Of a stretch of DNA of 64,000 nucleotides, positions 18,373 through 27,598 are shown in pieces. Location: positions 186,222-250,221 of the forward strand of contig NZ_AWZU01000004.1 in NCBI RefSeq assembly GCF_000472385.1, read 5' to 3'. The position numbers were made by a program, and so were the translations under genes. The stretch's first letter is position 1; each line of letters starts with the position of its first letter. The DNA comes from Bradyrhizobium sp. ARR65. GTDB taxonomy: Bacteria > Pseudomonadota > Alphaproteobacteria > Rhizobiales > Xanthobacteraceae. Under the pieces are notes generated by a model. That model saw only the letters and a list, made by a program, of their open reading frames with translations, had not been told where the DNA came from and made no database searches.

Positions 18373-20043
18373 TCAGAACGGATACCAGCGCAGCGAGGTC
18401 ATGACGATGTTGTCATCGGTCGAAGGTGCACCGCCGAGGCCGGCAAAGGCCTGGCGCCTGATATATTCGTATTGGGCGCCGGCGGCCACGCGGCCGAAGT
18501 CGCCCTTGTAGAGGTTCTGCCAGAAGCCCACCGTCACGTCTTCCAGTCGGCGGTTGTTCGCGATGCAGTTCGTCGGTGTCGTGCCCGCAAACGAACTCGG
18601 CGTCGTGATGGTACAGCCGACATTGCTGAAGCCGGGATTGCCATAGCCGAGCAGGGTCGTGCCGGAATTGAAGTACTTCGGCTCGACCTGCTCGAGGCCA
18701 GCGTAAGCGTAGACGTCCAGCCCCTCGGTCGGATGACCGATCAGGCCGATCATGGTCTGCAATCCCGTCAGCGGTGTGAGCGAACCGTCGGCTCCGATGG
18801 TCACGTCCGGCAACTGGCCGGCGCCGTAACGGCCGATGCCTTGCCCGTACAAGACGCTGCCAGTGAACTCGAGATACTTGGGAATGACCGGCAACAGCAC
18901 CGAGCCGCCGATACCCCAGCCGAACGCCGACCTGTCGGAGGTCGTGCCCGCCTGTCCGACCGAGCCGGCGATACATGGTCCGAGCGCGCAAGTGAGCGTG
19001 CTGTCGTTGAAGAACCGCTGCAGCGCGACGGCTTCGTAGTGACCCCAGCCAGGGTCGAACGCGGCCTTTTCGATGATGTCCGGCGCCTGATCCGTCGTGA
19101 TCGGCACGGTGCTTAGGAAGCTGCTGCCGGTATTGCTGAAATTGGTGACGACGCCGTTGACGATGCCGCCGCTCGCGAACGTACCGCCGGTGCCGGCGGG
19201 CGCGGTGGCCGTCGAGGCGCCGACGATGCTCGCGGGGTTCTCGACCGATATGCCGAACGAAAGCTCCGGCCCAAAGTCCTTCACGAAGCGGATCTGCCAG
19301 TTGCGCGTATAGTTGAAGCCGACGACGTAACTCGCATCGATGGTGAGCGGGATGTTCTCCTTGCGCGGGGTGATGCCGGTCTGGTTTTGCGTGAGCAGGC
19401 TCCATGACTGGCCCGCAAGGACGTGGAAGCCCCAATCGGCGTCGTCATAGGTGCCATAGGCCTGGCGCAGGCGCGGCGCCCAGCTATTGCTCTGATTGTA
19501 GTTCGACGTCGTGCCCACGCCGAGAAAATCCGTCTCGAAATAGCCCGACAGCTTTTGCTGCGGATCGATCGCGCCCTCGATGAGGAGGGAAATTCTGCTC
19601 TGTCGCGCCGAACCATGAAACTCGTTCTCGTGATAGAGCGGGGAGAACGGATAAGGGATGCCGGCGAAACTCGATCCCATGTCGGCAGCCTCATTGCGCT
19701 GCCGCCAGACCGACTCCGCCGCGATGAAGCCGCCCAGCGTCACCTTGACCTTGTCCGATATCGCGAGCGTCGGAGCCTTGAGGATCGGGCCCTTGTCGGC
19801 CGGCGGAGGTGGCGCGGCTCGAGGTGCCGTGGCCTGTGCGGCTTCGACCTTTGCGGTTCTCTGGCGCGTCTGCGCGATTTCGTTTTGAAGCGCCTTGAGC
19901 TGCTTCTGCAGCGCCTCCGTCTGACGCTCCAGCCGCTCGATCTTCTCGGCGTCCGACATCGCTTGCGCTGCTGCAACAGATGGAATCGACAGCCAGGCGA
20001 CGCACAGAGCCGTGGACGCCATTAAATGATACCTGCAATGCAT
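18373..20043 (-). CDS. Outer-membrane porin-like beta-barrel protein with N-terminal coiled coil
   Basis: The start at 20043 has GGGAG six bases upstream and yields about 556 residues: a signal peptide to about 27 (SVAAAQA), a coiled coil at about 29-62 (EKIERLERQTEALQKQL), then a long aromatic-rich beta-strand region ending in RWYPF. A C-terminal Phe is the usual outer-membrane assembly signal. It resembles large porins of unknown substrate in Bradyrhizobium. Two Cys pairs (about 365-372 and 490-504) could form disulfides in loops. No partner transport gene is adjacent. Confidence 0.78.
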   Translation of the reverse strand: MHCRYHLMASTALCVAWLSIPSVAAAQAMSDAEKIERLERQTEALQKQLKALQNEIAQTRQRTAKVEAAQATAPRAAPPPPADKGPILKAPTLAISDKVKVTLGGFIAAESVWRQRNEAADMGSSFAGIPYPFSPLYHENEFHGSARQSRISLLIEGAIDPQQKLSGYFETDFLGVGTTSNYNQSNSWAPRLRQAYGTYDDADWGFHVLAGQSWSLLTQNQTGITPRKENIPLTIDASYVVGFNYTRNWQIRFVKDFGPELSFGISVENPASIVGASTATAPAGTGGTFASGGIVNGVVTNFSNTGSSFLSTVPITTDQAPDIIEKAAFDPGWGHYEAVALQRFFNDSTLTCALGPCIAGSVGQAGTTSDRSAFGWGIGGSVLLPVIPKYLEFTGSVLYGQGIGRYGAGQLPDVTIGADGSLTPLTGLQTMIGLIGHPTEGLDVYAYAGLEQVEPKYFNSGTTLLGYGNPGFSNVGCTITTPSSFAGTTPTNCIANNRRLEDVTVGFWQNLYKGDFGRVAAGAQYEYIRRQAFAGLGGAPSTDDNIVMTSLRWYPF

Positions 20044-21086
20044 CGTCATCTCCCGCATGAAATCTGCAAAGGAAAAGCGCTTGGCAGTGCCGATTAGAAA
20101 TGTCGGATCGGACTGTCGGGGCAGCTCGTGAAGACGCGATGACACCGGGGAGACTGGCAGCGATATCGCGGATCGGTGTGACCCAAAGGCCGCAGTTGGG
20201 CGCTATCAAAGCTGTGATGCGTGAGCATGGCATCAGCGGAGCTGACGGGCGCGTGATGGTGTTCCGTACGCTGCTCCTCGACGTGGTCAGCGAGGGCTCT
20301 GATCTTGAGACAGACAATGGGGTTTTGAAACAGCCGCGTCGCGCTCACTTGCGCGCCATCCGAAGTGCCTTGCCCGACAAGCTAAAGAGCTCAATTGCCA
20401 TCGCCACCGCCGGCTTGCACGCGTCTTCCGCGCGCAAAACACCATGCGCCAAACGCGAAATTTTCCGAGCGCAATCAAGCTGCTTGGGGCGTTCAAGATC
20501 CGCGCGCAAAAATTTTCCGCTTTCCTTTTTTCCGAAATCTGTGACTCTTGTCGCTGTCCCGCCTCGGCAAGAGGGGCGTATCGCGATCGTCACGGACGTG
20601 GAGTGCGGGATGCGGTGGACGCGCATGTGCCGACTGACGAGCGGCGGAGGCGCGGACGGCGAAGCCGTGTGGTCCTGGCGCCCCGAGGCTGGCGCTAAGT
20701 TTCGCGACGATGCATTCGCATCGCGCAGGCGACGGTGACAACGACGTCTGGCTCACCGAGGAGAGCACGGAGTAAGCCGTAAACCACTGTGCAGGGAATG
20801 CCGGCGTGATCTGGCTGAACCTGTGGTCAACGCCCCGCGCACTTCTTTCGCGCGGGGGCCATGGGTGCAGTCGGCACCCGGCATTCCCTGCGCCCTCATT
20901 GTTTCAAAGAGGGCGATCGTGAGCCAAAACCGGGGCGCTATTTGTGCCGCGGGAACGCGGGCGCCTGCTCATGTGTTCGCGTGCGATCAGGCCGGAAGTC
21001 GGCCTTGGAAGCCGCGCAATGGGAACCTATTTTTGTGCTTCCTGGTTCTTGCTCCAGCCGGCTTCCCGCCCACAAAAGTCAAAGCC
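20044..21086. other. About 1 kb without a convincing gene; contains a dispersed repeat
   Basis: Open frames here are arginine-rich and lack family resemblance or ribosome sites. The first 500 bp carry nothing I recognise. From about 20571 to 20925 there is a structured repeat, annotated separately. The last 160 bp should hold the promoter of the S41 protease gene. Confidence 0.55.
20571..20925. repeat. Dispersed hairpin-rich intergenic repeat of Bradyrhizobium type
   Basis: The block beginning GAGGGGCGTATCGCGATCGT and containing TGTGGTCCTGGCGCC looks like a repeat found between genes in Bradyrhizobium and relatives (recognised from memory, not searched). It holds nested inverted repeats. GCAGGGAATGCCGG (20791-20804) pairs with CCGGCATTCCCTGC (20878-20891). 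Inside that arm a CCCGCGC/GCGCGGG stem lies at about 20834-20856. GCCCTC/GAGGGC closes a further stem at about 20893-20915. It is noncoding. Confidence 0.7.
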
Positions 21087-22418
21087 ATGACCAAAACGCG
21101 CCTGCTCATCTCCAGCCTGATCGCCGTAATCCTCGTCGTTCCCCTGATCTCCGCGTTCAGGACGGAAGGGGAGGAAGGGCCGGCCCCGGACCTTGCCCTG
21201 CTCGCGGGCGTGATCCAGCTCGTGCGGCACGATTATGTCCACCCTGTCAGTTCGAATGAGCTGACCGAGGATGCGCTGAAGGGAATGTTGAACAAGCTGG
21301 ATCCGCATTCCGACTACATGGACGAGGAGGAGTTCAAGCAATCTCAGGCGGACACAGCCGGCCGGTTCGGCGGCCTCGGCATGCAGATCTCCGAACAGGA
21401 CGGGCTGCCCAAGATCATTTCTCCCATTGATGGCACGCCGGCAGCGCATGCCGGCATCGAGCCTGGCGACGAGATCGTGCTGATCGATCACACGACCACG
21501 CGCGGCATGGCCTTGCGCAAGGTCGTGACCCTGCTGCGCGGCGAGCCCGGCACGGCCGTGACATTGACCATTCTGCGGGGCAAGCAGGCGCCCTTCGACA
21601 TCACTTTGACGCGCCAGATCATCCGCGTCGACTCGGTGAAGTCGAAACTCGAGCCGAATGATATCGGCTATATCAGGATCAGCCAGTTCGGCAGCGACAC
21701 GTCCGATGCGTTCAAGCAGGCGATCACGGATCTCCAGCGCAATGCGAACGGGCACATGAAGGGGCTGGTGATCGACCTGCGTAACGATCCGGGCGGGCTA
21801 TTGACCGCGGCGGTCGACGTCGCCGGCGATCTGCTGGAGGGCGGAACCGTGGTCAGCATCCGCGGCCGGCGCTCCAGCGAGACCAAGAATTTCGATGCGC
21901 CCGCGCATGGCGACATGCTCGCCGGTGTTCCCGTGGTGGTCCTGATCAACGGTGCTTCCGCCTCCGCCTCGGAGATCGTGGCCGGCGCGCTGCAGGACCG
22001 CCACCGCGCGGTGGTGATGGGAACGCAGAGCTTCGGCAAGGGCTCGGTGCAGACCATTATTCCGCTCAACGGCAAGGGCGCGGTCCGGCTCACCACCGCG
22101 CTCTATTACACACCCTCGGGGCGCTCGATTCAGGACGAAGGGATCGCGCCCGATGTCGTCGCCGAGGCGCCGAAGGATCAGCAGATCAGTGGCGGCGCGC
22201 TCGTGCGCGAAAGCGCCTTGCACGGCGCGTTCGCAAATCCGGGCCCGCTGCAGCAGAGCCAGAAGCCCGAGGAGGCGCGCTCGGCGGCGGAGAAGAGCCA
22301 GTCCGTCTATTCGGCGCCGATCAAGGTGGAACTGATCGGCAAGCCCGATGATGCCCAGCTCAAGACGGCGCTGTCCTATCTCGACCATGCGGGGGACACG
22401 GCGAGCCAGCCGCACTGA
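21087..22418 (+). CDS. S41-family C-terminal processing protease (CtpA-like)
   Basis: From the ATG at 21087 the protein has 443 residues: an N-terminal membrane anchor or signal (about 5-23), a PDZ domain (about 95-175) and the tail-specific protease domain. The Ser/Lys dyad is S293 (in SASASEI) and K318 (FGKGS), 25 residues apart as in E. coli Prc. Such enzymes trim or degrade periplasmic proteins at their C-termini. The gene stands alone downstream of the intergenic repeat. The open frame extends upstream into the repeat, but that part is not protein-like. Confidence 0.9.
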   Translation: MTKTRLLISSLIAVILVVPLISAFRTEGEEGPAPDLALLAGVIQLVRHDYVHPVSSNELTEDALKGMLNKLDPHSDYMDEEEFKQSQADTAGRFGGLGMQISEQDGLPKIISPIDGTPAAHAGIEPGDEIVLIDHTTTRGMALRKVVTLLRGEPGTAVTLTILRGKQAPFDITLTRQIIRVDSVKSKLEPNDIGYIRISQFGSDTSDAFKQAITDLQRNANGHMKGLVIDLRNDPGGLLTAAVDVAGDLLEGGTVVSIRGRRSSETKNFDAPAHGDMLAGVPVVVLINGASASASEIVAGALQDRHRAVVMGTQSFGKGSVQTIIPLNGKGAVRLTTALYYTPSGRSIQDEGIAPDVVAEAPKDQQISGGALVRESALHGAFANPGPLQQSQKPEEARSAAEKSQSVYSAPIKVELIGKPDDAQLKTALSYLDHAGDTASQPH

Positions 22419-22668
22419 GGCCGGAGAAGAATCCTGGCGCGCAAACCACGCATATTGGGAATCGGAAGAGGAGAAATGAGGGGCTCGGAGCATGGATGAG
22501 AGGTCGACGCTCCCCGACGTGGAATCCTATTTCAGACATCGGCCAAACTATGAAGTTTATTCTCGGCCAAAGCGTCTATCATGTCGTTGAAACGCAAACG
22601 ATTTGCGCAGACCCGCTGCTAGCATCCTCGCGAACACGAAAGATGTCGCAAGGAGCGAGCAGCCGGAC

Positions 22669-23403
22669 ATGCGGATGATTGGCTTGATCGGTGGAATGAG
22701 TTGGGAAAGTACTGCCGTCTACTACAGGCGGCTGAACGAGCAGGTCCGCAGTCGTCTGGGAGGTCTTCATTCCGCTGAAATCCTGATGCGGTCAGTCGAC
22801 TTCGAGGCCATCGTCAATCTGCAAAAGCAGGGGCGTTGGGACGAGGCGGGCGAAATTCTTGCCAAGATTGCGCGCGATCTGGAAGACGGCGGTGCGGACT
22901 GCCTGCTGATCTGCACCAATACGATGCACAAATTGGCCGACGACGTGCAGCAGGCGGTCTCGATCCCGCTGCTCCACATCGCCGACATCACGGCAGCCGC
23001 GATCAAGGCGGCCGGGTGCGATCAGCCTCTGCTGCTGGCCACGCGCTACACGATGGAGCACGCCTTCTATGTGCAGCGCCTGCGCGATCACTTTGCGCTG
23101 GATCCGATTGTTCCTGATGACGATGACCGTGCCGTCGTACACGACATCATCTTCGACGAGCTATGTCAGGGCATCGTCAGCGATCGTTCGCGCGCGCTCT
23201 ATCTCGACGTTATCGCACGCGGCAAGTCGCGCGGCGCCGACAGCGTGATCCTCGGCTGCACGGAGATCTGCCTGTTGGTCGGCCCCGAGCACATCGACCT
23301 GCCGGTCTTCGACTCCACCGCTTTGCACGTCGATGCTGCGATCGAATTCTCCATGACCAAACAGACGCCGCATCCGCGCGCAGCGCAAAGCGTCGCGTCG
23401 TAA
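22669..23403 (+). CDS. Aspartate/glutamate racemase family protein
   Basis: The 244-residue cofactor-independent racemase has the two catalytic Cys at C82 (LLICTNTMHK) and C197 (VILGCTEIC), and the N-terminal IGLIGGMSWEST phosphate-loop-like segment. Members interconvert L- and D-aspartate or glutamate; YgeA-type broad amino-acid racemases share these motifs. An AAGGAG lies 14 bp upstream, somewhat far. It is a single gene with 53 bp before the next. Confidence 0.9.
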   Translation: MRMIGLIGGMSWESTAVYYRRLNEQVRSRLGGLHSAEILMRSVDFEAIVNLQKQGRWDEAGEILAKIARDLEDGGADCLLICTNTMHKLADDVQQAVSIPLLHIADITAAAIKAAGCDQPLLLATRYTMEHAFYVQRLRDHFALDPIVPDDDDRAVVHDIIFDELCQGIVSDRSRALYLDVIARGKSRGADSVILGCTEICLLVGPEHIDLPVFDSTALHVDAAIEFSMTKQTPHPRAAQSVAS

Positions 23404-23456
23404 AATGGCATTGATCTTGCTACGTAAACGGACGCAACGCGCGGGTTTGTGACGAC

Positions 23457-24320
23457 ATGAGTGACTTGCCTCCAACGATCGATCCAGTGCGGCCGGTGCT
23501 CGATCACGCCGTCATCAACGTGATGGACGGGCTGGATGAGGCCGCCGCGCAATATGAACGGCTCGGTTTTCATCTCACCGAACGCGGTCATCACTCGCTC
23601 GGCTCGAGCAATCATCTGGCGATTTTCGGCGAGAATTATCTCGAGCTGCTCGGCTATCTGCCCGGCCGTGAAACCAGCCGCGCCGATCTGTGGAAGCATC
23701 CGCCCGGTCTGTCCGCACTGGTGTTCAAGTCGGTCGACCCGGATGCCGTCTTCGCTGCGTTAAGAAGCCGCGGGGTCCCGGCCGAACAGCCGTTGAGCTT
23801 CTCGCGTCCCGTGCCGCTTGCCACGGGGGCGGAGGATGCGCGCTTCCGCGTGGTGCGGGTGAGTGCGGAGCAGGTGCAGAACGGTCGCACCTTCTTCTGC
23901 CATCATGACACGCCGCAGCTCGTCTATCGCCCGGAATGGCGTGCGCATCCCAATGGTGCTCTGGATATTGTCGAATTCGTCATCGCCTCCACTGCGCCGC
24001 AGCGGACCGCTGCGCTTTACGAGCGGATGTTCGGCGCGCCTCTGCTCATATCTCGCTCCGGCGGCGTCGCCTTCCGAGCCGGCGTGGCGACCGTGCTGGT
24101 GCTGGAGCCGTCAGCGGTCGCCGAGCGCTACGCAAGCGCGGCTGTCGTGAGCGAGGACGGATCGGACCGGATGGTTGCGCTGACCTTCAAGGTGGCTTCG
24201 CTGGATCAGCCGCGCGCGCTGTTCGACGTCGCGGGCGTGAGCTACCGCCCATACGCCGATGGCATCGTCGTGGGGCATGCGGACGCCGCCAATGTCGCGC
24301 TGGGGTTCACCGCGCGATGA
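23457..24320 (+). CDS. VOC-superfamily (glyoxalase-like) protein
   Basis: The 287-residue protein has two vicinal-oxygen-chelate modules. The first begins LDHAVINVMDGLDEAAAQYERLGF and continues with NHLAIFGENYLELLG, where metal ligands H and E are expected. The second starts near residue 160 with LDIVEFVIAST. The fold covers glyoxalases, extradiol dioxygenases and isomerases, so the reaction is open. It is the first gene of the + strand run that leads to the ABC importer and CoA ligase, which suggests a catabolic role. Confidence 0.83.
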   Translation: MSDLPPTIDPVRPVLDHAVINVMDGLDEAAAQYERLGFHLTERGHHSLGSSNHLAIFGENYLELLGYLPGRETSRADLWKHPPGLSALVFKSVDPDAVFAALRSRGVPAEQPLSFSRPVPLATGAEDARFRVVRVSAEQVQNGRTFFCHHDTPQLVYRPEWRAHPNGALDIVEFVIASTAPQRTAALYERMFGAPLLISRSGGVAFRAGVATVLVLEPSAVAERYASAAVVSEDGSDRMVALTFKVASLDQPRALFDVAGVSYRPYADGIVVGHADAANVALGFTAR

Positions 24321-24471
24321 GGAGCGATTTCACAACCGGCTTTGCTTCAGCGCTCCCGAGCTGGCGCAAGTGCGGCTCGTTGCGAGCGATGTCGAGACTT
24401 CAACGGGTGATCGACGGGCGGGCGCGAAACTCGCTCGTCGTGGTCGCCGAACAACGGAGCTGAGCAGGAAC

Positions 24472-25485
24472 ATGAGAGCCGTAGTGCTTCGCGAGCATGG
24501 CGACAACGACAAACTGGAATTCGTCGCCGATTATCCGACGCCGAGGGCCGGCGAGGGCGATGTCATTGTGCGGGTCAAGGCCTCCTCGATCAATTACCAT
24601 GACGTGTTTACCCGTCGCGGCATGCCGGGAATCAAGGTGCCATTGCCGGTCATCATTGGCTTGGACGTGGTGGGCGAGATCGCCGAACTCGGCGCCGGCG
24701 TGACCGGTTGGAAGCTGGGCGATCGCGTACTGATCGATCCGGTCAACCGCGTCGAGGGCGGCTTGATGGGCGAGACCCAGGACGGCGGGCTCGCCGAATA
24801 CTGCCGCGCCAAGGCGCATCAACTGGTCAAGATTCCCGATAATGTCAGCTTCGAGCAGGCGGCCGCGCTGCCGGTGGCTTACGGCACCGCGATCCGCATG
24901 ATGAACACCATCGGCAAGATCAGGCCCGGCGAAAAGGTCTTGATCCTGGGCGCGAGCGGCGGTGTCGGCGTTTGCTGCGTCCAGCTTGCCAAGCTCGCCG
25001 GTGCCTATGTCATTGCCTGCGCGGGCAGCGAGGAGAAGGGGCGGCGGCTCACCGAGCTCGGGGCCGACGAGATCATTCTCTACACCGAAACTGATTTCAT
25101 GAAGGCCGTATTCGAGCGGCATGGCAAGCCGCATCGCCGGCGCTTTGTCCAGGGCGGCGGCGTCGATGTCGTGGTCAATTTCACGGGCGGCGATACCTGG
25201 GTGAAGTCGCTGCGCTGCCTGAAGCTCGGCGGCCGGCTTTTGACCTGCGGCGCCACGGCAGGCTTCGCCCCGACCGAGGATATCCGCTTCATCTGGACGT
25301 TCGAATTGCAGATTCTCGGCTCCAACGGCTGGGAACGTGAGGACATCGAGAAGCTCTTCGATCTCGTGCAGAGCGGCAAGCTGAAGGTGCTGATCGACAA
25401 AAGCTACCCGCTCGAACAGGCCAAGGAGGCGGTGCGCGTGATCGAGGATCGCGCGGTGTTCGGCAAGGTCGTGGTGACTCCATGA
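24472..25485 (+). CDS. Zinc-binding-dehydrogenase-type (MDR) alcohol dehydrogenase/quinone reductase
   Basis: The 337-residue medium-chain reductase starts at 24472 (MRAVVLREHG). It has a GroES-like N-terminal domain with GLDVVGEI and a Rossmann motif GASGGVGVCCVQLAK for NAD(P)H. The structural-zinc four-Cys loop of alcohol dehydrogenases is absent (the region reads VNRVEGGLMGETQDGG), so it is closer to zinc-poor quinone oxidoreductase or enoyl reductase-like members. Its stop overlaps the thioesterase start by 4 bp. Confidence 0.87.
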   Translation: MRAVVLREHGDNDKLEFVADYPTPRAGEGDVIVRVKASSINYHDVFTRRGMPGIKVPLPVIIGLDVVGEIAELGAGVTGWKLGDRVLIDPVNRVEGGLMGETQDGGLAEYCRAKAHQLVKIPDNVSFEQAAALPVAYGTAIRMMNTIGKIRPGEKVLILGASGGVGVCCVQLAKLAGAYVIACAGSEEKGRRLTELGADEIILYTETDFMKAVFERHGKPHRRRFVQGGGVDVVVNFTGGDTWVKSLRCLKLGGRLLTCGATAGFAPTEDIRFIWTFELQILGSNGWEREDIEKLFDLVQSGKLKVLIDKSYPLEQAKEAVRVIEDRAVFGKVVVTP

Positions 25486-25913
25486 GCAAGCCGCAAGTTG
25501 TCGCGCTGAGCGCGGCCGATATCCAGAAGATGCTGGATGCATCGCCGTTCAACCTATTCCTCGGCCTCACTGTTGTGAGCGCCGATTCGGTCAAGCAGGA
25601 GGTCACCATGCGCTCGGCGATGCGGCCCGAATTCGAGCGCCGCCCCGGTTCGAAGCAATGGCATGGCGGCGTCATCGCCTCGCTGATCGATACCGCTGGC
25701 GACTTCGCTGTCGGCATGATGGTCGGCAGGGGGCTTCCGACCGTTAATTTCCGTGTCGATTATTTGCGACCCGCGATCGATACCGCGTTGATCGCCGTGG
25801 CGCGGGTGCGCCGCGCGGGGAAAAGCGTCGGCGTCGCCGATGTCGACGTGTTCGACGAAAAGGGATCATTGCTGGCGGTTGGAAGAGGCACCTATTCGAC
25901 GTTGGAGTCCTGA
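25482..25913 (+). CDS. PaaI-type hotdog-fold thioesterase
   Basis: The 143-residue hotdog-fold protein has the PaaI motif WHGGVIASLIDTAGDFAV. The HGG and the following Asp place the acyl-CoA substrate and catalytic water. It hydrolyses acyl- or aryl-CoA thioesters. It is translationally coupled to the MDR gene by a 4-bp overlap, and an acyl-CoA synthetase lies downstream, so CoA intermediates are probably handled in this operon. Confidence 0.87.
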   Translation: MSKPQVVALSAADIQKMLDASPFNLFLGLTVVSADSVKQEVTMRSAMRPEFERRPGSKQWHGGVIASLIDTAGDFAVGMMVGRGLPTVNFRVDYLRPAIDTALIAVARVRRAGKSVGVADVDVFDEKGSLLAVGRGTYSTLES

Positions 25914-25978
25914 TAACGACATTGGGGATGGACGACGCCACGACGAGGAACCGGTTCAAACAATCAAGAGGTAAGGCG

Positions 25979-27583
25979 ATGAGCAGGTTTTCGCGACGTG
26001 ACTTTCTGATGACGACGGCAGGCGCCGCGCTTGCTTCCCGCTTGTCCGGCCCCGCTTTCGCCGCGACCGAGGCGCCGAAGCGCGGCGGTACGCTGCTTGC
26101 GACCTGGGGCGGCTTCGAGCCGCAATCCCTGTTCGTGCCGCCCGGCGGCGGCTCGAGCCCGTATTTCACCTCGACCAAGGTGATCGAGCGCCTCGTCCGG
26201 CTTACGGTCGACCTGAAATTCGAGCCGGTCCTGGCCGTCGATATCAAGCCTGCGGAGGATTTCCGCAGCTACCTCATCAAGCTCCGCGAAGGGGTCACCT
26301 GGCATGACGGCCAGCCTTTCACGGCGGATGACGTCGTCTTCAACGTGCTTGAATATTGGAAGCCGATCTCGGCCGGGGTCTCGCTGGATGCGCTGGACAG
26401 TGCGGAAGCCGTCGATCCCCTGACTGTACTCTTGAAGTTCAAGGCGCCCGTGCCGGAATTCTTCCTGAAGTCGGTGCTTGCCGGCAAGTCGGGTCTCGTC
26501 ATCCCCAAGCATATCTACGCCGGCAGCAACATCATTACCAATCCGATCAACAACACGCCGATCGGCACCGGACCCTTCAAGGTCAAGGAATGGGTGCGCG
26601 GCAGCCATGTCGAATATCTGCGCAACGAGAAATATTGGAATCCGTCGTTGCCGTATCTCGATCGCCTGGTGATCCGCTGGTGGCAGGATCCGGCATCGCG
26701 TTCGGCGGCGTTCGAGGCGAACCAGCTCGATATTGGCGTCTTTAATCCCGTTCCGATGCCGGATGTTCCGCGGCTCACCTCAGGTGGCAAGTTCATCGCG
26801 GAGACCAAGGGCTACTCGAATTCGGCCTGGATCACGACCATCGAATTCAACCAACGCCGCGACATCTTCAAAAAGCGGGAAGTGCGGCAGGCATTGATGC
26901 AGGCGATCGATCGCCAGTTCATCTCGGACACGATCTTCTTTGGCCGAGCCCATCCCTCGATCGGCGCTATTCCTTCTTCGAACGCGATCTTCTTCACTAA
27001 GGACGTCCAGGACTACCCGTTCGATCCCAAGAAGGCCGCGAAGATGCTCGATGGCGCCGGCTATCCGGTGAAAAGCGGCTCGCGCTTCGGCCTCAACCTC
27101 GTTTCGGCGGGATGGTTCGAGGAGAACGTCAAGATTGGCCAATATCTCAAGCAGGCGTTCGAGGACATCGACATCACGGTCGACCTCGCGGTGCCGGATC
27201 GCGCCACCTCGCTCAAGCGCATCTACAGCGACTACGACTATGACGTCGCGGTCTCCAACAATTCCGGCAGCATCGAGCTGATTCCAAGCACGACGCAATA
27301 CTACACCACGGACGGCATCGTGAAGGGCGCTGCCTTCCGCAACGCCACCGGCTATTCCAATCCCAAACTCGACGAGATCGTCGCGAAAATGGCGGTGGAA
27401 ACCGACGAGCCGAAACGCATCGCGCTGGGGAAGGATTTTGACCGCCTTGTCGCGCTCGAGGCACCCTTGCTGCCGATGGTCGATCTGGAGCCGGTGACGA
27501 TCGCCCGCTCCGATGTTCGCAACCACTCCACTACCGCCGACTTCATGGGAGAGAGCTGGGCGGAGCTCTGGCTGGACCGCTAG
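25979..27583 (+). CDS. ABC transporter substrate-binding protein, peptide/nickel family (SBP_bac_5)
   Basis: The protein has 534 residues from the ATG at 25979, with AGAGG seven bases before it. The N-terminus has a twin-arginine signal (SRRDFLMTTAGAAL) and a cleavage region near FAA. The mature part shows the family 5 landmarks LREGVTWHDGQPFTADDVVFN and IGTGPFKVKEW. It captures the solute in the periplasm for the permeases encoded next. Family 5 proteins bind peptides, opines, sugars, nickel chelates and aromatic acids, so the ligand is uncertain. Confidence 0.9.
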   Translation: MSRFSRRDFLMTTAGAALASRLSGPAFAATEAPKRGGTLLATWGGFEPQSLFVPPGGGSSPYFTSTKVIERLVRLTVDLKFEPVLAVDIKPAEDFRSYLIKLREGVTWHDGQPFTADDVVFNVLEYWKPISAGVSLDALDSAEAVDPLTVLLKFKAPVPEFFLKSVLAGKSGLVIPKHIYAGSNIITNPINNTPIGTGPFKVKEWVRGSHVEYLRNEKYWNPSLPYLDRLVIRWWQDPASRSAAFEANQLDIGVFNPVPMPDVPRLTSGGKFIAETKGYSNSAWITTIEFNQRRDIFKKREVRQALMQAIDRQFISDTIFFGRAHPSIGAIPSSNAIFFTKDVQDYPFDPKKAAKMLDGAGYPVKSGSRFGLNLVSAGWFEENVKIGQYLKQAFEDIDITVDLAVPDRATSLKRIYSDYDYDVAVSNNSGSIELIPSTTQYYTTDGIVKGAAFRNATGYSNPKLDEIVAKMAVETDEPKRIALGKDFDRLVALEAPLLPMVDLEPVTIARSDVRNHSTTADFMGESWAELWLDR

Positions 27584-27598
27584 GGAAGGGAGGTCGTC

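Noticed and set aside
20100..20738. A 212-codon plus-strand frame
   Set aside because: Half of it lies in the dispersed repeat. The protein is basic and low-complexity and has no ribosome site.
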